From the IMG/VR virus record IMGVR_UViG_3300034101_000947, positions 1-29,003 of that record: a stretch of DNA of 29,003 nucleotides. One strand, 5' to 3'. Position 1 is the stretch's first letter, and every line of letters starts with the position of its first letter. Under the pieces are notes generated by a model. It did not search any database. It was not told where the DNA came from and saw nothing but the letters and a program-made list of their open reading frames with translations. Below, one piece after another: positions 5,779-13,379 of this stretch. Made by a program: the position numbers and the translations under genes. Source of the DNA: a virus.

Positions 5779-6707
5779 ACATCGAAGTGAACGAGACACA
5801 GACTGCTGACGAGTTGTTGCCCAAGCCGAAACACATCGTGTCGCTTGCATCGTCGTGTGTGTTGGTATCTATCGAGAGCCATGTGTGGAACGCCACCGTG
5901 CAAGACCGTGATATCAGTGAGGAAGTCACTAATGCGAAGCGGGCTGACCGGGATGCAGGTAAATTCATCAAGAACCTTCTCGCCAAGAACCCCGAGCACA
6001 AGGCGGTGCTGAACTATCGGCAGACTATCTACAATTGGTCACAGCGCAACACCTATGACTGGGCGGGATCGCAACGTTTGCTACCCATCACCAACCTTGT
6101 TCGGTTCCATAAGGAGTACACCGAGCATGAGAAACGGTTCCATGAGTTGGTCGATGACTTCTTGGACAAATACCCGTCCATTGTGTCCAACATGGCATTT
6201 GTGCAGGGGACGATGTTCGACCGAGCGCAGTACCCCGATGTGTCTGAGTTGCGCGGTAGGTTCTCTATCGACCTTATCCAGAGCGAGGTGCCGACTGGGG
6301 ACTTCCGCTGTGCCATCGCCGCTGACTTGGTGGATGACATGGCGAAGCATTACGAGCGACAGGCCAAGCGTCTGGTCGAGGACATCCTCAACAAGCAGAC
6401 GACCCAGTTGGTCGAGATCATGCAGTCCATCTCGTACTGCTGCGAAACCGAGACCGTGATTGACGACAAGGGTGAGGTCAAGGTACGCCGTAGAAAACTT
6501 TATGACTCCACGTTGGAGCGTGCCCGTGAACTGTGTGAGACCTTCAAGGGATTCAATCTCACCGCCGATTCTCGACTGGAGGATGCACGGGCGAAGTTGC
6601 AGGTGTTGCTTGGTGACCTAACGATTGAGCAACTGCGTAACTCCGATGCCAAGCGTATCGTGGTCAAGGATGGTATTGACGACATCCTGAGCAAGTTCGG
6701 GATTTAA
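5775..6707 (+). CDS. DUF3150-like protein, first gene of MoxR-VWA trio
   Basis: A 310-residue protein of the type found next to MoxR/CobS-like ATPases and VWA proteins in phages and mobile elements. The recognisable segment is about residues 60-200: an aromatic-rich NWSQRNTYDWAGSQRLLPI region, a helix, then PDVSELRGRFSID and a GDFRCAI strand, followed by a long helical C-terminus. No catalytic motif is visible; the family function is unknown. I assign the family from memory of its pattern, not a search. ATG 5775 overlaps the previous stop and its Shine-Dalgarno adjoins palindrome copy 9. Its constant partnership with the ATPase suggests a substrate adaptor or structural subunit. Confidence 0.75.
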   Translation: MNIEVNETQTADELLPKPKHIVSLASSCVLVSIESHVWNATVQDRDISEEVTNAKRADRDAGKFIKNLLAKNPEHKAVLNYRQTIYNWSQRNTYDWAGSQRLLPITNLVRFHKEYTEHEKRFHELVDDFLDKYPSIVSNMAFVQGTMFDRAQYPDVSELRGRFSIDLIQSEVPTGDFRCAIAADLVDDMAKHYERQAKRLVEDILNKQTTQLVEIMQSISYCCETETVIDDKGEVKVRRRKLYDSTLERARELCETFKGFNLTADSRLEDARAKLQVLLGDLTIEQLRNSDAKRIVVKDGIDDILSKFGI

Positions 6708-6722
6708 TTGGGTGAGTTGTTT

Positions 6723-6740
6723 ACGTATTAACTAATACTG
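6723..6740. repeat. Dispersed palindrome, copy 10
   Basis: ACGTATTAACTAATACTG keeps perfect 6-bp inner arms GTATTA/TAATAC with changed outer bases. It lies in the 45-base gap between the DUF3150-like gene and the MoxR-like gene, 12 bases before the latter's start. Confidence 0.8.
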
Positions 6741-6752
6741 TGAGGTGGTTTT

Positions 6753-7829
6753 ATGGCTATTCAAATCAACGATGCTATCGGTTTGGACGAGGTGGCAAAT
6801 CTAGTCATGACGGTAGGCCATGAGGTGACCGTCGTGCTGAAGGGTGAGCCGGGTATCGGCAAGTCAAGCGTGCTGAAGGAGTTGGAGCAGCAGTACGGTG
6901 ACAGGTACGACTACATCTACGTGGACTGCCCGGTGATGGACTTGTCGGACATCGTGATGCGTATTCCAGACCATACTACGAAGTCTCTTGAGTCTTACGT
7001 GTCCTCGCTGTTCAAGTTGGGCAGCCCGAAGCCGAAGATGCTCATGCTCGACGAGTTCATGAAGACCAACAAGTTGTTGCAGACCTTGTTCACCCGACTG
7101 ATGTTGGAGAGAACCGTAGGCGATGCTGCACTGCCAGCTGGCTCTATCGTGTTCGCCACGTCTAATCATTCATCAGATGGAGTGGGCGATGCGATGCTTG
7201 CCCATGCTGGCAACCGTGTGATGATCGTCAATGTGGATAAACCCCGACACGTCAAGTGGAACTTGTGGGCTGCGAGTCGTGGGGTGTCTTCTGTAATCCG
7301 TGCATGGGTCGCTATGAACCCACGGTGTCTCGCATCGTACCTTGATGGTGGGCAGGACGATAACGAGTACATCTTCAACCCGTCCCGTCGTGGAGTGATG
7401 TCTTTTGTCACGCCCCGGTCGCTCGTGAAAGCGGACGTTGTGGTCAAGAACCACGAGAAGTTGGGTCGCGCCGTGACTAAGGCGGCTCTGGCGGGTACCT
7501 GTGGTGCTGCGTTCGCTAACTCGTTCGAGGCGTTCATGGCTCTTGGGAAGCAGTTGACCCCGGTCAAGGACATCATCAATGACCCTAAGAACGTGGCTGT
7601 TCCTGAGAAACCCGCAGCGTTGTTCATCACCATGTTCAATGCTATCGACACCATCGAGACACAGGATGACCTGTCCTCGTTCATGACTTTCGTCAACCGC
7701 ATCCGTTCGGAAGAAGTGCAAGAGTGTTTCTTCACGATGGCATTGCAGGGTCGCCTCAGCCGACTGGCTAGTCGCAATGACCAGATGAAGGCATGGGGCA
7801 TGAAGAACTTGGAACTTATGATGCCGTAA
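6753..7829 (+). CDS. MoxR/CobS-like AAA+ ATPase
   Basis: A 358-residue AAA+ protein. Walker A GEPGIGKSS lies at residues 31-39, Walker B MLMLDE at 96-101, and a sensor-1 asparagine in ATSNHS at 138. These are the marks of the MoxR-type ATPases that remodel protein complexes together with a VWA partner. The C-terminal third (about 220-358) is helical and probably forms the lid and partner surface. The ribosome site is GAGGTGG. The gene sits between the DUF3150-like gene and the VWA gene, which begins 14 bases after its stop. The name CobS reflects a distant cobaltochelatase relation; no cobalamin gene is present, so that reaction is unlikely. Confidence 0.9.
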   Translation: MAIQINDAIGLDEVANLVMTVGHEVTVVLKGEPGIGKSSVLKELEQQYGDRYDYIYVDCPVMDLSDIVMRIPDHTTKSLESYVSSLFKLGSPKPKMLMLDEFMKTNKLLQTLFTRLMLERTVGDAALPAGSIVFATSNHSSDGVGDAMLAHAGNRVMIVNVDKPRHVKWNLWAASRGVSSVIRAWVAMNPRCLASYLDGGQDDNEYIFNPSRRGVMSFVTPRSLVKADVVVKNHEKLGRAVTKAALAGTCGAAFANSFEAFMALGKQLTPVKDIINDPKNVAVPEKPAALFITMFNAIDTIETQDDLSSFMTFVNRIRSEEVQECFFTMALQGRLSRLASRNDQMKAWGMKNLELMMP

Positions 7830-7843
7830 GGAGTCTTACTGAT

Positions 7844-9037
7844 ATGAACGTAGTACCTAAGCAAGTGAGCATGGACATACGCCTGAAGAAGGCGCACATC
7901 CGTCTGATTAAACACCCCGAGACGTGCCTGTATGGTGGCGTCATCCTGATGGGGGAGACGAGCATAATTGATGACCCCGCGCAGTGTCCGACCGCATACA
8001 CGGATGGGTACAACAAGCGGTACGGTCGAGCGTTTCTTGAGGGACTGACTGACCCGGAGATCGCAGGCCTTGTGCTACATGAGAACCTGCATGTTTTGAT
8101 GAAGCACATCCCGCGACACCGGGACTTGATGAAAGAGAACGGGAGGCTGACGAACATGGCGATGGACTACGCCGTGAACGACATCATCATGGACTTGCAC
8201 ATCAGTCACCCGGCGTTCATCAAGTTGCCAAACGGTGGTCTGTATGACCCGATGTTCAAGGGTTGGTCTGTCCGGCGTATTTATGAATACTTAAAGAAGG
8301 AGCAGGAGAGCGGTGGTGGCGGTCGTCGTGGCGATGCGATGGACGAGCATGATTGCAGCAGCCACGACGGTATGACCGAAGGCGAGCAGGAACAAGTTAA
8401 GCGGGATATAGATGACGCAATACATCAGGGCGGCATCCTCGCTGGTAAGTTCGGTGCCAAGATCCCTCGTCTCATCAAAGACATGATGGCTCCACCAATC
8501 GACTGGCGTGAGGCGACCCGTGAGTTCTGGGTTGCACATGCACGAGGCGCGGATGAGTTGACGTGGCGCAGGTTCAACAAGCACCGAGTGGCCGACGATT
8601 ACTATCTGCCGTCTCTTATAAGTGAGACCGTGGGTGAGGTCATCCTGTCTATCGACACGTCTGGTTCCATAAGCAATGACGACATCGGACGCATCGCCGC
8701 ACACATACAGGAACTGTGTGAGACCGTCACCCCTGAGCGCATCCGTGTGCTGTGGTGGGATACGCAGGTGCATGGTGAGCAGGTGTTCGAAGGTGACTAC
8801 ACCAATCTGAAAGGCCTACTCAAGCCTATGGGCGGAGGCGGTACCCGTGTTGGTTGCGTCAGCGATTATGTTGTGAGCAAGGGATTGAGCGCCGACTGCA
8901 TGATCGTGTTCACGGATGGATACGTCGAGGACGATATCAACTGGCAGACACCCATACCGACCCTGTGGTTGGTCAAGGGTAACAACAACTTCAAGCCCCC
9001 TTCGGGCGGTCTGATTAACGTGGAGGATCGAGCATGA
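7844..9037 (+). CDS. VWA protein with HExxH metallopeptidase-like N-terminus
   Basis: A 397-residue two-domain protein. The N-terminal domain has HENLH (79-83), an HExxH zinc-binding motif in a helix, as in the DUF2201-type putative metallopeptidase domain. After a glycine- and charge-rich linker (155-195), the C-terminal VWA domain has a complete metal-ion-dependent adhesion site: DTSGS (271-275), T334 in GGGT and D358 in TDGY. VWA domains of this kind bind the MoxR ATPase or its target. The start is ATG 7844 with AAGGAG ten bases upstream; a longer frame from 7793 would overlap the ATPase gene. An active protease is inferred from the motif, not shown. Confidence 0.88.
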   Translation: MNVVPKQVSMDIRLKKAHIRLIKHPETCLYGGVILMGETSIIDDPAQCPTAYTDGYNKRYGRAFLEGLTDPEIAGLVLHENLHVLMKHIPRHRDLMKENGRLTNMAMDYAVNDIIMDLHISHPAFIKLPNGGLYDPMFKGWSVRRIYEYLKKEQESGGGGRRGDAMDEHDCSSHDGMTEGEQEQVKRDIDDAIHQGGILAGKFGAKIPRLIKDMMAPPIDWREATREFWVAHARGADELTWRRFNKHRVADDYYLPSLISETVGEVILSIDTSGSISNDDIGRIAAHIQELCETVTPERIRVLWWDTQVHGEQVFEGDYTNLKGLLKPMGGGGTRVGCVSDYVVSKGLSADCMIVFTDGYVEDDINWQTPIPTLWLVKGNNNFKPPSGGLINVEDRA

Positions 9038-9189
9038 CCAACAGAGAGACAGAGTTGTTGGATGCCCTGAAGACGGCTACCGATTTGCTTTTTAAATGTG
9101 ACCAATACATCAGCGCCGAGCCGAGCCGCCTGTTCAAGTGGTTCTGCATCGGATTGTTCGTAGGCTTTTTGATTGGGAGATTTGTGTGA
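9034..9189 (+). CDS. Single-span membrane peptide, 51 aa
   Basis: Unknown. ATG 9034 overlaps the VWA stop (ATGA). A charged helical N-terminus (1-32) is followed by one membrane segment, FKWFCIGLFVGFLIG (about 34-48), ending R-F-V. Tight coupling suggests it could anchor or modulate the trio, or be an unrelated early membrane peptide. Confidence 0.68.
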   Translation: MTNRETELLDALKTATDLLFKCDQYISAEPSRLFKWFCIGLFVGFLIGRFV

Positions 9190-9386
9190 CCAAGACCATG
9201 CAACTGCCACCCCGCACCAAGTTGTACGGGTGGGACTACAACACCGACAGGCAACTGCGTATGACAGGCAAGGAGTGGCATGCGTATGCCAAGCGTACCG
9301 AGTTCAAGACTGAGCGCGGCTCCGACTCTGCATGGGGCAGCAAGTGCGAGGTCTGGCTCGACGGGACTGACGTTAACAAACGATAG
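9186..9386 (+). CDS. Small basic protein, 66 aa
   Basis: Unknown. GTG 9186 overlaps the previous stop as GTGA and has GGGAG six bases upstream; ATG 9198 is an alternative. The protein is basic and rich in W, Y and K (KLYGWDYN, GKEWHAYAKR). No motif was recognised. Confidence 0.65.
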   Translation: MTKTMQLPPRTKLYGWDYNTDRQLRMTGKEWHAYAKRTEFKTERGSDSAWGSKCEVWLDGTDVNKR

Positions 9387-9397
9387 GAGATACAAAA

Positions 9398-10372
9398 GTG
9401 GGTAAGGTAAAGAGTTCTTTCAATCTTGATGATATGTTCTTGCTTGCACAGAGCACCCCGCAAGAACGTCGAACGTTCATTAGTTCAAATTTTTTCCCAA
9501 TTGCGGCGGCAATATACAACTCCACTGATAAGCGCGTAGTGGTGGGGGACGTTAAAAGTTTGACTTCCGTAAAAATGGTCACGCCGTCAGGTTTCACAGT
9601 TTGTAAATTGACACGTGCGGACGGTGAGTTCATGTTCACTACCTCGATGTCACCAGATGAGGATCTGTTTTATAACACCTTTTTGCGTTCCAAAAATCCT
9701 AATTACTTACGTTCTAAGTTGGCCAAAGGCTCAAATCATGCGGCCTTTGCGGGTCTGCTGGAAGCAGTCAATCTCGCAGAGAACTTATTTTCGCAAAGGC
9801 TGCGAGGGATGGTTGATTCAGGCGTTGACAAAATGTTTGGGCGCGGCTTGATGCAACGCCCCTGCTTGGAAACGGATAACGTAATTGCCTCGTTCCTTGC
9901 AGATGTTGTTATGGGCAAAACCACCATGCTGCAAATGCCTGCACACCTGCGTCAGGACTTTGATACTTCCTATTCTGCCTATGAAGCATCAAGCGTTAAG
10001 TTTGATAAAACTATCGACGAGTTCAAGAAGATCTTCGAGAGCGGTATGTGGGCGCTATCAATTAGACCTCACGGCGAAGTAGTGCTAAGCGCAATCAGCA
10101 CCGAGGGCGTGAACACAGCACTTGATGCGTATAAGAGTGGCAGCAAGTTACCTAGTTATACTGACCACAATTATGCAACTTACACCTTGAACCCCACGTG
10201 GTACCCGAGTTATGAGGCCATACCGGAGGAGTACCGACGTGAGTTGGACTACCGTCTGATGTTGTTGAAGGCGCATCGAAATTCTGAGTCTCTCATCCCA
10301 GACTCGCGTGATGCGTGGTGGTTTGACTTGAGTTCGGCTAAGAGTGGTAACACGCTTATTTTGCCGAGGTAA
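9398..10372 (+). CDS. Hypothetical protein, 324 aa
   Basis: Unrecognised. The GTG start at 9398 has TAGGAG nine bases upstream. The N-terminal 90 residues look beta-rich, the middle (130-230) helical, and the C-terminus holds tryptophan- and tyrosine-rich segments. No catalytic motif, signal peptide or membrane segment is visible. Base composition is noticeably more A/T than the trio upstream (TTTTTT runs, many TTA and AAT codons), and this continues in the next gene. That suggests a separately acquired two-gene unit ending at palindrome copy 11. Confidence 0.82.
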   Translation: MGKVKSSFNLDDMFLLAQSTPQERRTFISSNFFPIAAAIYNSTDKRVVVGDVKSLTSVKMVTPSGFTVCKLTRADGEFMFTTSMSPDEDLFYNTFLRSKNPNYLRSKLAKGSNHAAFAGLLEAVNLAENLFSQRLRGMVDSGVDKMFGRGLMQRPCLETDNVIASFLADVVMGKTTMLQMPAHLRQDFDTSYSAYEASSVKFDKTIDEFKKIFESGMWALSIRPHGEVVLSAISTEGVNTALDAYKSGSKLPSYTDHNYATYTLNPTWYPSYEAIPEEYRRELDYRLMLLKAHRNSESLIPDSRDAWWFDLSSAKSGNTLILPR

Positions 10373-10375
10373 TCC

Positions 10376-10699
10376 ATGAAAGTGGCTGCCAGTGTAGAGA
10401 AGGGGCATCTTCGCGTAGATGTTGGCGACAACATGGTGAGGATCTTTGCGTTAGATGCGTTGCCTGATTGTTTAAGATTGCAATTAGCAATGGTGCATGC
10501 TTGGGACTGGACGCCGTTAGTTGACATCACGAAAGATTGGCATCGGTCTACTTTTCATGGCAATAATTTTTTTAAGTGCCCCATCTGGTACCCCGAGGAG
10601 TGTAGGGATATTGGGTGGATGATGTCGGACACCGAGTACGTCTTGGTGTTGTCAGAAGAAGTAATCGAAGAGTTGCGCGGCGGGACATCTCATGGTTAA
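10376..10699 (+). CDS. Hypothetical protein, 107 aa
   Basis: Unknown. It starts three bases after the 324-aa gene stops, with GAGG upstream, so the two are a co-translated pair. Tryptophan-rich and acidic (WDWTPLVD, WYPEECRDIGWMM). It shares the A/T-leaning composition of its partner. No motif was recognised. Confidence 0.75.
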   Translation: MKVAASVEKGHLRVDVGDNMVRIFALDALPDCLRLQLAMVHAWDWTPLVDITKDWHRSTFHGNNFFKCPIWYPEECRDIGWMMSDTEYVLVLSEEVIEELRGGTSHG

Positions 10700-10704
10700 G
10701 TACA

Positions 10705-10722
10705 GCGTATTACTTAATACGC
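10705..10722. repeat. Dispersed 18-bp palindrome, copy 11
   Basis: GCGTATTACTTAATACGC, a perfect inverted repeat, in the 41-base gap before the VRR-NUC gene. A short repeat of the arm end, GCTACGCTAC, follows. Confidence 0.92.
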
Positions 10723-10740
10723 TACGCTACATGAGGGAAC

Positions 10741-11022
10741 ATGACTCCAGAGAGCAAGGTCAAGGCGAAGGTAAAGAAGATACTGCTTGATCTCGGCGCG
10801 TACTGGTCGATGCCAGTGACCGGGGGCTACGGCAATAGCGGCGTCCCTGATTTTTTGGTTTGTCACAAGGGGAGGTTCTATGGTATAGAGTGCAAGGCAA
10901 ACGGTGGAAAGCCCACCGCGCTTCAATTGAAGCATCTCGATGACATCCGCAAAGCAGGTGGCATCGCATTGTTGATTGATGAAACAAACGTAGAGACCCT
11001 ACGCAAGGAGTTAGAGACATGA
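10741..11022 (+). CDS. VRR-NUC domain nuclease
   Basis: A 93-residue single-domain nuclease of the PD-(D/E)xK superfamily. The motif GNSGVPD (D37) is followed by GIECK (E50, K52) and a Q62 helix, the order of the VRR-NUC family. Such phage proteins are thought to cut branched or flapped DNA during replication and recombination. The ribosome site GAGGGAAC is weakly spaced from ATG 10741. It lies at the head of the replication genes, behind palindrome copy 11, and overlaps the next gene by four bases. Confidence 0.88.
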   Translation: MTPESKVKAKVKKILLDLGAYWSMPVTGGYGNSGVPDFLVCHKGRFYGIECKANGGKPTALQLKHLDDIRKAGGIALLIDETNVETLRKELET

Positions 11023-11615
11023 CTACTGAAGCAAAGATTCGCCGTTTTTTGGCAAAGGGTGTGAGTGCGGCTGAGATCGCCAAGAAACTTGGCATCAGCA
11101 AGAACCGTGTATATACGGTGCGTTGGAAGGAAGCGAAGAAGACGGTCAAGCCTAAGAAGGTTAAGTCGGTTGAGAAGCAGGTGCATGACATCAAAGCGGA
11201 GGCGTGGAAGGAGCGCAATCCGTGGTTTGGTGTCAATGAGCAGAAGACCGCTGCGGCACTTGCCTATCACGATGAACTTTTGAATGACGGGATTGACCCG
11301 ACGTCCGACGAGTATTGGGACAAGGTGGACGCGAAATTTGGTACGAAGCCCAAGAAAGAATTGGTGCTGACCGACGATGAAATCATCGCGCTGTTCGACC
11401 GTCCCAAGACCGACCTCGTGAATCACCCCAAGCACTACAAGGCCGGTGGCATCGAGACCATCGACTTCATCGAGTCCAAGGACTTGAACTACCGCTTGGG
11501 CAATGTTGTTAAGTACATCAGCCGTGCGGGTAAGAAGGACTCCGACCCTGTGCAGGACTTGGAGAAGGCCGCGTGGTACCTCAAGCGCGAGATTGACGCA
11601 AGGAAGGACGCATGA
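11019..11615 (+). CDS. HTH plus DUF3310-type fusion protein
   Basis: A 198-residue three-part protein. Residues about 8-37 form a resolvase-like HTH (AEIAKKLGISKNRVYTVRWK), then a lysine-rich linker. A middle block, NPWFGVNEQKTAAALAYHDE, occurs in other phage proteins. The C-terminus from VNHPKHYK to about residue 195 matches DUF3310, a small helical phage domain related in look to nucleotide pyrophosphohydrolase helices. The combination suggests a DNA-bound regulator or a nucleotide-pool protein; neither is proven. ATGA overlaps occur at both ends. Confidence 0.82.
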   Translation: MTTEAKIRRFLAKGVSAAEIAKKLGISKNRVYTVRWKEAKKTVKPKKVKSVEKQVHDIKAEAWKERNPWFGVNEQKTAAALAYHDELLNDGIDPTSDEYWDKVDAKFGTKPKKELVLTDDEIIALFDRPKTDLVNHPKHYKAGGIETIDFIESKDLNYRLGNVVKYISRAGKKDSDPVQDLEKAAWYLKREIDARKDA

Positions 11616-11842
11616 AAACCAAGACCAAGACCAAGACCAAGAAGCGCAGCACAAGGAAAGCAAAGTTCCCGCCTGTGACTTCTTCAGAGACCGTGATGGT
11701 TACGGCTTTCTTTATGAGTGCGGCGGTCTTTAGTAAGCGTATGGTTGAACCCGCCACAAAACTTTTTGATCAATTGTCCGATGCCGAAAAGGTTGCAGTA
11801 ATGGCGATTGGAGACAAGATCATGGAGGCATTGAGAGAATGA
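11612..11842 (+). CDS. Small basic-headed protein, 76 aa
   Basis: Unknown. It starts with a KTKTKTKTKK tract encoded by a tandem ACCAAG hexamer repeat (11617-11640), which could vary by slippage. A short hydrophobic stretch (about 29-42) is too polar at its edges to be a sure membrane span, and the C-terminus is an amphipathic helix. Confidence 0.68.
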   Translation: MKTKTKTKTKKRSTRKAKFPPVTSSETVMVTAFFMSAAVFSKRMVEPATKLFDQLSDAEKVAVMAIGDKIMEALRE

Positions 11843-11955
11843 TCTGCGCTATCAAACGATGGTGGCTACAGCGCAAATTTAATGTCACACGGGAGTGGGG
11901 GCGAGTCCCCCCTCCCAACTGGCGCTGTGCAAGAAGTGGGAGGGAATACTGGTGA
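11839..11955 (+). CDS. Very small W/R-rich peptide, 38 aa
   Basis: Doubtful but plausible. ATG 11839 overlaps the previous stop and its own stop overlaps the next GTG, keeping the run of coupled genes unbroken. The peptide is rich in W and R. A strong hairpin (GGGAGTGGGGG 11891-11901 with CCCCCCTCCC 11907-11916, loop CGAGT) fills its centre. The stretch may therefore act mainly as RNA structure. Confidence 0.48.
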   Translation: MICAIKRWWLQRKFNVTREWGRVPPPNWRCARSGREYW

Positions 11956-12194
11956 ACGATAAAACTATGGAGTACGGCAAGGACCGGCTCAACAAACAGA
12001 TACGTGACCTTGTGCGAGAGAACGGACACCTCAAAGACACTATCTTTCGTAAGGACTACGAGTTAAACCAACTGCGCAGTCAGATGGAAGACGCAGACAA
12101 GATGAGTAACTTCTTGAGCATCACGATGGGCATCATCCTCGTGGCGTTCATCGTCTTTGCGCTGTACGCAGTCAAATTGGCATCAGGAGCGTAG
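11952..12194 (+). CDS. Small membrane protein with coiled coil, 80 aa
   Basis: Unknown function. The GTG start at 11952 has GGAGGG eight bases upstream; the frame is open earlier but lacks a ribosome site. Residues about 8-50 form a charged coiled coil (RLNKQIRDLVRENGHLKD), followed by one membrane span (ITMGIILVAFIVFALYAVKLA) near the C-terminus. The layout recalls small phage spanin-like or membrane-tether proteins, but there is no lysis cluster here. Confidence 0.74.
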   Translation: MNDKTMEYGKDRLNKQIRDLVRENGHLKDTIFRKDYELNQLRSQMEDADKMSNFLSITMGIILVAFIVFALYAVKLASGA

Positions 12195-12196
12195 CC

Positions 12197-12388
12197 ATGA
12201 CCACGCAATACCAACCCGACATGTTTGATGATGAATGGGACAAGATGGCGCACACTCCAACAGAGTACCGCGCCGAGATTCGGCAACTGCGTGAGCGGTG
12301 CTACAAGTACGCTAAGGAGTTGGAAGGACTTCGCGCTGACTTGGAAGCCCTGAGTAGCGAGATGGAACGGATGGAGAGGCAGCGATGA
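12197..12388 (+). CDS. Small coiled-coil protein, 63 aa
   Basis: Unknown. After a short N-terminus with MFDDEWDKM, residues about 22-63 form one charged heptad-like helix (EIRQLRERCYKYAKELEGL). It begins two bases after the previous stop and overlaps the next gene by four bases. Confidence 0.72.
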   Translation: MTTQYQPDMFDDEWDKMAHTPTEYRAEIRQLRERCYKYAKELEGLRADLEALSSEMERMERQR

Positions 12389-12636
12389 GCAACATCACCC
12401 TGCCCCGCGAGGACATCATCAGGATGGCGCGGGAGGCGGAGGATTACGTTGATACCGTATACGAAAAAGGCGAGTACCACCCCGGATGGTTGGAAGTCTT
12501 TAATGTTCGCTTCGCCGCCCTCGTCGCAGAGGCCGAGCGGGAGGCGTGTGCGTTAATTGCGGAGTCTTACGAACCAACGTGCGAGTCATGCCCAAGTGGT
12601 GTGGCAAACGCCATCCGTGCGAGGGGGAGCAAATGA
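12385..12636 (+). CDS. Hypothetical small phage protein, 83 aa
   Basis: Unknown role. An internal helix with AEAEREACALIAESYE, followed by CESCPSGVANAIRARGSK, is a pattern common in small early-region phage proteins. Cysteines at about 57, 67 and 70 are too few for a sure zinc site. Coupled by ATGA at both ends. Confidence 0.74.
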   Translation: MSNITLPREDIIRMAREAEDYVDTVYEKGEYHPGWLEVFNVRFAALVAEAEREACALIAESYEPTCESCPSGVANAIRARGSK

Positions 12637-12872
12637 CCGAAGAACCACTTGACCCGAACACGCTGTACGCTGACGGGTTTGAAAAAGCCCTGATCGGTCT
12701 TGGGTGGCAGCACACCAAACTGATTGCCGTGTACGACTACAAAAAGTGCGTGGAGATACTCATCCATGATCAAGAGATGACGCACGAAGAGGCTATTGAG
12801 TGGATGGAGTACAACGTGGTCGGCTCATATGTCGGTGAGTACACGCCGATCTTTGTTATAGGCGAGGAATAA
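12633..12872 (+). CDS. Hypothetical small phage protein, 79 aa
   Basis: Unknown. The start is ATG 12633 in an ATGA overlap with GGGGGAGC upstream; the longer open frame from 12546 lies wholly in the previous gene. The C-terminal part (MTHEEAIEWMEYNVVGSYVGEYTPIFV) is a helix-strand pattern found in many phage early proteins of unknown function. Confidence 0.76.
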   Translation: MTEEPLDPNTLYADGFEKALIGLGWQHTKLIAVYDYKKCVEILIHDQEMTHEEAIEWMEYNVVGSYVGEYTPIFVIGEE

Positions 12873-12928
12873 TTGGTTCATGTTTGAAACAATATTAGCT
12901 TCATCTTGGTTGCCTATAATTGGGTGCT

Positions 12929-13354
12929 ATGGGGATCGTCTATCAACAGGTCAGTCTTGGGGATCGCGGTATCAAGCGCCGTTTGATGGTGCTACAGAAA
13001 GCGTGCTTACCCGACGACAAGTTGTATCTCCCCAACGACGGTGTGTGGTGGATGGCGTATCGTCAGAAAACGCCTGTGGGCTTCTCGTGCGTCACCCCGT
13101 CCAAGCAATTGGTCGATGGGGTGTATTTGGGCAGGTGCGGGGTTCTTCCTGCGTACCGGGGGCGCGGGATACAACGTCAAATGATCCGTCTGCGCGTGGC
13201 TTGGGCAAAGCGGCACGGATACAACTGGGCCGTATCAGACACGACAGACAACATACCAAGTGCGAATAACCTGATCTCGTGCGGATTCAGACTTTATGTC
13301 CCCGAGATGCAATACTCTTTTGCCAGAACATTGTACTGGAGGAAAAAGTTGTAG
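12929..13354 (+). CDS. GNAT-family N-acetyltransferase
   Basis: A 141-residue acetyltransferase using acetyl-CoA on an unknown acceptor. The acetyl-CoA-binding motif A is clear: CGVLPAYRGRGIQRQMI, with the R-G-x-G core, followed by a helix and the SDTTDNIPSANNLISCGF segment of motif B. ATG 12929 with GGGTG is the preferred start; a TTG at 12920 would add three residues. The gene is the first after a 56-base gap that ends in TATAAT eight bases before the start, so an own promoter or a leaderless transcript is possible. Phage acetyltransferases of this type may modify host or virion proteins; the target cannot be read from sequence. Confidence 0.88.
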   Translation: MGIVYQQVSLGDRGIKRRLMVLQKACLPDDKLYLPNDGVWWMAYRQKTPVGFSCVTPSKQLVDGVYLGRCGVLPAYRGRGIQRQMIRLRVAWAKRHGYNWAVSDTTDNIPSANNLISCGFRLYVPEMQYSFARTLYWRKKL

Positions 13355-13379
13355 ATGTTTTTCAAAGCAGGAGGAAGAG

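Noticed and set aside
6753-9037. Cobaltochelatase CobS/CobT pair for cobalamin synthesis
   Set aside because: The ATPase and VWA proteins are distant relatives only. No cobalamin gene is present, and the HExxH domain and DUF3150-like partner point to a different system.
12884-12920. Full sigma70 promoter TTGAAA ... TATAAT before the acetyltransferase
   Set aside because: The spacing of 25 bases is too long, and no better -35 lies at 16-18 bases. TATAAT alone is not enough.
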